64,000 nt of DNA. It comes from Coptis chinensis. Lineage: Eukaryota; Streptophyta; Magnoliopsida; Ranunculales; Ranunculaceae. A model generated the notes under the pieces. It was given only the letters and a program-made list of their open reading frames with translations, ran no database searches and was not told the DNA's origin. Positions 57,844-64,000 of this stretch are shown one piece after another. The stretch is taken from the NCBI GenBank assembly GCA_015680905.1, contig CM027385.1, forward strand, positions 79,815,501-79,879,500, given 5' to 3'. The first letter of the stretch is position 1. Every line of letters begins with the position of its first letter. The translations under genes and the position numbers were made by a program.

Positions 57844-60800
57844 TACCTCTTTTTGAATAAGCAATTTCGATCCCAAGAAAGTACTTCATAATACCCAGAT
57901 CCTTGATGGCAAATTTCTTGTGCAGTAACTCTTTGAGCTTAGAGATTTCAATATGGTCATTACCTGTGATAACTATGTCATCAACATAAATAAGAACAAC
58001 CACCAAGCCTGACATGCTAGACTTAACAAATAAGGAAGGATCAGCATCACTCCGCTTAAGACCGGTCATAGCTAGAACAGAACTGAGCTTGGCATACCAT
58101 GCTCGTGGAGATTGTTTAAGTCCATAGATAGCCTTTTTTAACTTACATACTAATCCAACCTTAGTCTCCTTCGGATGTCCAGGTGGGATGCTCATATACA
58201 CTTCTTTTTAAGATCACCGTGTAAGAATGCATTTTTAACATCCATCTGAAACAATTTCCAGTCTTGATTTATAGCTAGAGATACAAGAACTCTAAACGTG
58301 TTCATCTTTGCAATTGGTGCAAAAGTCTCCTTGTAGTCCTGACTATATGTTTGGGTGAATCCCCTTGCAACAAGTCGAGCTTTAGACCTCTCTAAGGAAC
58401 CATCATTGTTGAACTTGTTTCTGAACACCCAACGACAATCAACTATTTTCTTTCCGTAAGGTAGCATAACAATCTCCCAAGTTTTATTCTCCTCTAGAGC
58501 ACGAAGTTCTTCTTGCATCGCCTTTCTCCATACTGGACGAGAGTTAACTTCTATAAAGTTCTTGGGTTCTTGCACATCATCGACTGTACTCAAGAAAGCA
58601 TGATGAGATGAAGTGATATTGGCATACGTTATATACTCCTATATATAGCAAATATGAAACGTCATGCAAGGAATAAAAATTCCTGTGAATCACTGGAGGA
58701 TACAGTTCTCTATCAGATTTATAGTAATCTTTGAGAGTTACTGGAGGTCGTCTCTCTCTTTTGATTGCTGAGAAACTGGAGGAGCACTAGAGCGCGCCTA
58801 CGCCTCTGTTAGCTCATTCTAGGAGCGCATCCGTGCCATGGTTACTGGAATGTCATGAGCACTAGAGCGCGCCCATAACTTCAGTGGGTTTAATAACTTC
58901 TGCGGCAGGAACTATATCTTCACCAACTGCTAGGGAATCCTTGGGATAGGAGCTATATCTTCACCAAATGCTGGGAGAGGTGCCAAATCTACCAAACACT
59001 CCCCCTGGGACCGATTCCCAGGCATAGCTGGATTATGAAAGAAGGCTTCAAATTTTACAAATCGGACATCACGAGAGATAACCAGTTTTCTTGTTGCCGG
59101 ATTGTAACATATGTAGCCTTTTTGAGTGGTAGAATAACCAACAAAAACACATCGAGTAGCCCGAGCATTGAATTTATCTCGATGAAGAGCTTGCTGATGC
59201 ACATAACAAACATACCCAAAAACTCGCAGATGAGAGAGATCCAGCGGCCTAGATTTGATCACTTCCAATGGGGATTTAAAACCAAGAACCCGACTGGGAA
59301 GACAATTAATCAAATAAGTAGCAGTTAAGACGCCATGAGACCAGTATTGCTTAGGAACATTCACGCCCAACATAAGAGCATGAGTGGTCTCCAAAAGGTG
59401 TCTGTTTTTTCTTTCAACCATGCCATTCTGCTAAGGTGTGCCAACACAGCTAGTTTGATAAATTATCCCCTGGCTACGAAGGTACTCAAGTAACAAACCT
59501 TTGCAAAACTCAGTGCCATTGTCAGATCTAAACATCTTGATTTTTGCACCAAATTGATTAGTAACTATAGTATGAAAATCTTTGAAAACATTCACAATCT
59601 CAGTTTTCGATTTCAACAAATATAACCATGTAGCACGAGATTTATCATCAATAAATAACATAAAATACTTATAGTCATCATAAGAATTGAATTAACGGGA
59701 GCAGGTCCCCATAAATCAGAGTGGATTAACTCAAACAAATTATTAGACATAGAATGCGAGATTGGAAAAGGGAAACGAGTTTGTTTAGAAAATTGACAAA
59801 CATCACAAACATCATCAGAGTTTATGGAAAAATGCGGAAACAAATCTGACAGGACATGACTAGATGGATGCCCAAGTATTTTATGCAAAATGTGACTCTC
59901 AAGTAACCCACTAGCTTGACACGCCCTTTTATTTGACTTTAACAAATAGACCCCATTAGAATAAATTCCTTCACCAATCGTCCTCTTCGACTTTTGATCT
60001 TGAAAGACGACAGAGTTAGGAGAAAAAATAACATCACAATTTAAAGAATTTGCATTTGCCAACAGATAGAAGTTGGACAGGGAAAGAAGGAACAACTAGA
60101 GCTTCACTCTTAAGACTTTGATTAAAAAAATTCACTTGACCACTACCTAGAATGGGAACGGTGGATCTATTGGCTATGGAAATATTATGTTTGTTGATTT
60201 TGGACACAAAATTATGGACAGAGGCAGGGCAATTAGCCATATGATTAGTATCCCGAATCAATTATCCATGAGTTACTATTTTCTGGTATAGTGAAATAGG
60301 CATATAAATTACCTGACACATGAGTTGAGACAGACTAACCTTTGCTAGATGGCATGGACTTAGTGAGTTGTTGGAGAATTTAACTCAACTGATGACTAAT
60401 ATCTGAGTTGGATATTAATGTCTCGGCTACTGCTGCATGCTCTTTCTTGGATAGTTCCTTTTCCTTTTTCAGATACGGATATAATTCCCAACAACGGTCC
60501 TTGGTGTGCCAGTTCTTTCCACAATGATCACAGTGAGACGGTTCCCATTTTCCTTTACCTTTTTCAAATCCCTGTGACTTCTTTCGAAAATCGTTTTCTG
60601 CAAGTAATACAGTAGATTACATATATTGAATACTTCACCTCGGAGTTCATGGTTTTCTTCCTTGTTTTCTCTCTCTGAATAGTTGCACAAACAGCAGTAA
60701 GTGTTGGAAGAGTGTTTTTCATTAGAATATTGCTTTCCAGATTCTAATATTTTGGTTTAAAACTACGAAATACGGTGAAGATTTTATCCTCTTCACCCGT

Positions 60801-61357
60801 TTCAAAAAAGTCTTAGCATCTGTGGTGTGTGGACGATATATGTTTAACTCATCCCACAATTTCTTCAAATTCCCAAGGTGTTTTGTAAAAGTTTTCTCAC
60901 CTTGTTGCAAAGCACCGATTGCGAGTTGAAGTTTAAAAACATTGGCAGAATTGTTCTGGTTTCCGTATAAATCTTCAATTGAATCCCACATCTCCTTTGC
61001 AAAATTAGAGAAAGTAAAAATTCTAGCAATAGTTGACTCCATGGAATTGAGTAACCAAGATCGAACAAGCAGATCATTGGAAACCCAATTCTCAAATTCG
61101 GCATCATCAATGGCAGGACACACCTTTGCACCATTAATGAACCCTAATTTCCTCTTGCCACCCAGAGATAGCGAAACAACTCTAGACCAAGGTATATAGT
61201 TTGTTCAATTCAAGAGAATTGATGACAACTTCCGACCATGATTAGAATCAGTCTCTGTTGTTACAGTAGACTTTGGGTTTGGTTTTGATCTGACATAGTG
61301 TATTGTGTTTATCTAAATTGATTTAGAGGAGAGATTAAGCGCTCCGCTCTGATACCA

Positions 61358-61661
61358 TGTAGAATAAACAACTAATTAAAGAGACAAGACACAAGAATTT
61401 ATAGTAGTTAGGTGCCAATGCGGCAGCCTATGTCCACGGGAGAAAAAAGGTTTATTGCTTGATTGATTTCTTAGGGTCCCCCCACAGAGATATATATAAG
61501 CACAACACAAGTGCACAAAATCGTGTATATTCTAAGAATGGAGTATTCCCTTTTATAGAAACACCAATATCGGTCGAACTTGTCATGAACCGACTGAGTG
61601 TGTACGCACCTTCATCATGTACTATTGAAGCGCACACATGCTGTCTCTTTCTTCTCCCACA
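61358..61661 (-). repeat. Copia element 5' LTR (minus orientation)
   Basis: 304 bp. On the minus strand it runs from TGTGGGAGAAGAAAGAG to TTATTCTACA and is followed at once by the primer site TGGTATCAGAGC. The outer flank is AGAAT. Confidence 0.85.
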
Positions 61662-61852
61662 AGAATACATCCTCTTATAATTTTGCACAACTGTATTTTG
61701 TTATATTGATCCACAGGAAAAACAAGCGAAGCAACCCTTGCGGCCTTTCAAAGTATTTATACATCATTGGTCAGTGACTTTGACTATAGTCTTAAAATGG
61801 GGGATAAACACATACAAATGTATGTTATAAAATTGGGGAGTTATGACTAATT

Positions 61853-62498
61853 TGTTGGAGTTATCCCTCACATGAGGAGAAAAAGGAGTTCAGCTTGCGT
61901 GAAGCCTGAGCGCGCACACGCTCAGATTAGTCTTGCTCAAGGTGCGACCCGCGCCCATGCCATGCCGGGACAACTTACAGTGTTTTGAGGGCGCGTGAGT
62001 TCGACATTGGCCTTTCCGAGAGCGCGCCCGCGCCCATGCCTATTTTCGTCAGGAATTCTATTTTTGTAAAACCGCGAGTTTGCAATATAAGTTAGGGTTT
62101 TTGGCAAAACCTAAGACACGAACCAGGAGAGAGAAAACCTAATCTTGAAAGCAATCAAGATTGAGAGATAACCTTTACATAGAAACAAGCCTGTAAAGAG
62201 AGAGGAGTGATCTAGTGAGGTGAGAGACTGAAAGTAGTGATTGTAATATTCCTTTCCACTTTATAAAAGGATTAGCTCTTGTGGAAGTAGGCACCATTGG
62301 CCGAACCACGGTATATCTTTGTGTTATGGTATGCATTTTACTTCTTTACATTATTATCTATTGTTAATAGTTATTTAGAAAGTTGGGCATGTTAGCTAGG
62401 TTGTAGTTGATATTTAGAATTTGTCTGGAGTTGAAGTGAGTTCAAATAAAATTTATCTGTGTAGTGGGGATCAATTGGTATCGGATTAAACCCCAACA
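61853..62498. mobile_element. Solo LTR with perfect 5-bp target duplication
   Basis: Starts TGTTGGAGTTATCCC and ends AACCCCAACA (TGTTGG...CCAACA inverted ends), 646 bp, flanked on both sides by TAATT (61848-61852 and 62499-62503). No internal domains are present. The GC-rich GAGCGCGCCCGCGCCC words inside are unusual for the region. The uninterrupted sequence ACTAATTATTAACCCATATG at about 45489 is the related empty site. Confidence 0.8.
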
Positions 62499-62639
62499 TA
62501 ATTAACCCATATGAAAACATGAATCTTGATAAATCAATTGTGATCATATTAACTTTTGGTAGCTACCACCATTATTTGCCTTTTGGACTTTTCGTACACT
62601 TTTGGTAGCTACCACCAATTGCGATCATATTAACTTTTG

Positions 62640-62896
62640 GTAGCTACATCAATGTCATCAACAACTTGAAGGCCCAGGAGTCCAGTTTGGCTTGGCCGTT
62701 ACAAAACATAGCTAAAGCTATTATTAGAATTTCTAGTAAATTTAATTATTCATGTTTCAGTTGGTTAAGAAGATGTTTTAATGAAGAGGCCCATGATCTT
62801 GCAAAATGGGTGTTTAACATATCTGATATGGGTACTCTTCCAAAATGTTGTTTAGACTCTAAGTGTATTCCTATATTATCTATATCTATATCTTAA
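62640..62896 (+). mobile_element. LINE-type RNase H scrap
   Basis: The plus-strand frame reads SSLAWPLQNIAKAIIRISSK, then WLRRCFNEEAHDLAKWVFN and ends at a stop at 62896. The W.RR..NE.AH.LAKW pattern is the end of the RNase H domain of plant LINEs or their domesticated relatives. Only the C-terminal part is present. A host RNase H-like fragment is also possible. Confidence 0.45.
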
Positions 62897-64000
62897 TATT
62901 AAAGCTCCCCAAGGGGTATTTTTCGAGCTCTATTAAAATTCCACGTCATCTCCTATTAAAACATAAATTTCTCTCCTATTTGAAAATGGAAATTCTTTTT
63001 TACAATGGGAATTCCTCTCCTATTATAATATGAATTATTCTCCTATTAAAACAAATCCTAGCACTTTTAATTAAAGCGGGAATCCTTCTCCTATTAAAAT
63101 AGAATGTCTCTCCCAATTGAAAAAACGGGTTTTTAAAACTTAATTAAAAATAATTTGTTAGAAATTTAAAACGGGTTAACGACTAAAACGATAGTCCCAA
63201 TTTTCTAAAAAAAATCTAAATGTTTTCAAAAGAGCCAGTACGTATACACGGGCCTACAAGCTAGTCTTAATATTAAAGCTCTCACAAAGGGTATTTTTCG
63301 AGCTCTATTAAAATTCCACATCATCTCCTATTAAAACGAGAATTTCTTTTCTATTATAACGAAAATTCTTTTTCTATTAAAACAAATTGTAACACTTTTA
63401 ATTAAAGCGGGAATCCGTTTCCTATTAAAATGAGAATTCATCTCCTATTGAAAATTAAGCAAAAATCTAGCCTATCTAATTAAAACGGGAATCATTCTCC
63501 TATTAAAACAGAATTTCTCTCCCAATTGAAAAAACGAGGGTTTTAAAATAATTTGTTAGAAAATTAAAATGGATTAGTGACTAAAATGGTAGACCCAATT
63601 TTCTAAAAAATATATAAATGTTTTCAAAATAGCCGGTGCGTATGCACGGGCCTACAAGCTACTCTTAATATTAAAGCTCCTACAAGGGGTATTTTTCGAG
63701 CTCTATTAAAATTCCACGTCATCTCCTATTAAAACGAGAATTTCTCTCCTATTTGAAAAACATGAATTTCTCTTCTATTATAACGAAAATTCTTCATATT
63801 AAAACAAATTTTAACACTTTTAATTAAAGCGGGAATCCTTCTCCTATTAAAATGAGAATTCCTCCTTATTGAAAATTAAGCAAAAATCTAGAATATCTAA
63901 TTAAAACGGGAATCATTCTCCTATTAAAACAGAATCTCTCTCCCAATTGAAAAATGGGTTTTTAAAACTTAATTTAAAACAATTTGTTAGAAAATTAAAA
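62891..64000 (+). mobile_element. Head-to-tail array of Helitron-like non-autonomous units
   Basis: Three units: 62891-63264 (374 bp), 63265-63662 (398 bp) and 63663 to beyond the window end. Each begins TCTTAATATTAAAGCTC and the first two end GGGCCTACAAGCTA(G/C). A stem-loop, CCGGTGC-GTAT-GCACGGG with one mismatch, lies about ten bases before the CTAG/CTAC end. A TC start, CTRR-type end and 3' hairpin are Helitron hallmarks. The units also share TCTCCTATTAAAA and TTTTAATTAAAGCGGGAAT. No helicase is present. Confidence 0.6.

Larger units (their letters stand above)
45932..61661 (-). mobile_element. Ty1/copia LTR retrotransposon, old and broken, split by a nested Gypsy element
   Basis: LTRs lie at 45932-46202 and 61358-61661, and flanks AAAAT and AGAAT are a near-match 5-bp duplication. 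A tRNA-Met type primer site, TGGTATCAGAGCGGAGCG, directly follows the 5' LTR (minus strand, 61340-61357). Order on the minus strand: gag-like region (about 60722-61123, MWDSIEDLYGN, LKKLWDELN), protease-region remnant (about 60034-60261), GAG-pre-integrase (ILHKILGHPSSHVLSDL), integrase core (about 58930-59661) and reverse transcriptase (57849-58593, including YVDDIVITGND). The last RT part and RNase H lie beyond the insertion at 46203-47033 (DRRSTSGYC and ARSSAEAKCMAMA). It carries multiple disruptions. The LTRs differ at many sites, so the insertion is old. Confidence 0.9.

Overview
The window is nuclear DNA of a flowering plant, almost certainly a eudicot. It is AT-rich, the genes carry many GT-AG introns, and it holds plant-only families (X8 domain, PLS-class PPR, LEA D-34, ERF, plant basic secretory protein) plus copia, Gypsy, Mutator-like and Helitron-like DNA. 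The species cannot be fixed from the sequence.

Host genes, left to right: a class II PRPP synthetase like PRS4 (minus, 1450-4049); an SSP4-like CTD phosphatase (plus, 6918-10643); a PRP39-2-like U1 snRNP splicing factor (minus, 11880-19720); a small unassigned protein (minus, 26566-26865); a decayed LEA D-34/SMP gene (minus, 27626-28085); a VDAC porin (minus, 28764-33394); a membrane-anchored basic-secretory-protein homologue that has lost the peptidase zinc motif (plus, 35122-35922); a GPI-type X8 protein (minus, 40341-41748); and an intronless E-class PPR protein (plus, 43789-45411). Exons were placed by hand from splice sites and reading phase. Most models close in frame; PRS4 and PRP39 each have one junction that does not. 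The gene set recalls two Arabidopsis neighbourhoods, At2g42900-42930 and At5g46400-46410 (from memory), so the gene space looks like an old conserved block.

Mobile DNA fills the gaps. At 20140-23650 lie Gypsy remnants: a 1-kb piece that is an inverted copy of 55228-56250, a Tat-like integrase tail, two tandem-repeat arrays and an antisense coding region. At 36345-37622 is a 1.28-kb Mutator-type element with 102-bp inverted ends and a perfect 9-bp target duplication; it carries a broken ERF transcription factor gene (a Pack-MULE). From 45932 to 61661 an old copia element (minus) is split by an Athila-like Gypsy element (47034-57843) with a perfect 5-bp target duplication. Further right are a solo LTR with a perfect target duplication, a LINE-type RNase H scrap and a tandem array of Helitron-like units running off the window end.

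The strongest leads are the ERF-bearing Pack-MULE, the zinc-less basic-secretory-protein homologue, the Helitron-like tandem array, and the Tat-like remnant with antisense ORF and nested tandem repeats. No wholly new multi-gene system was found.
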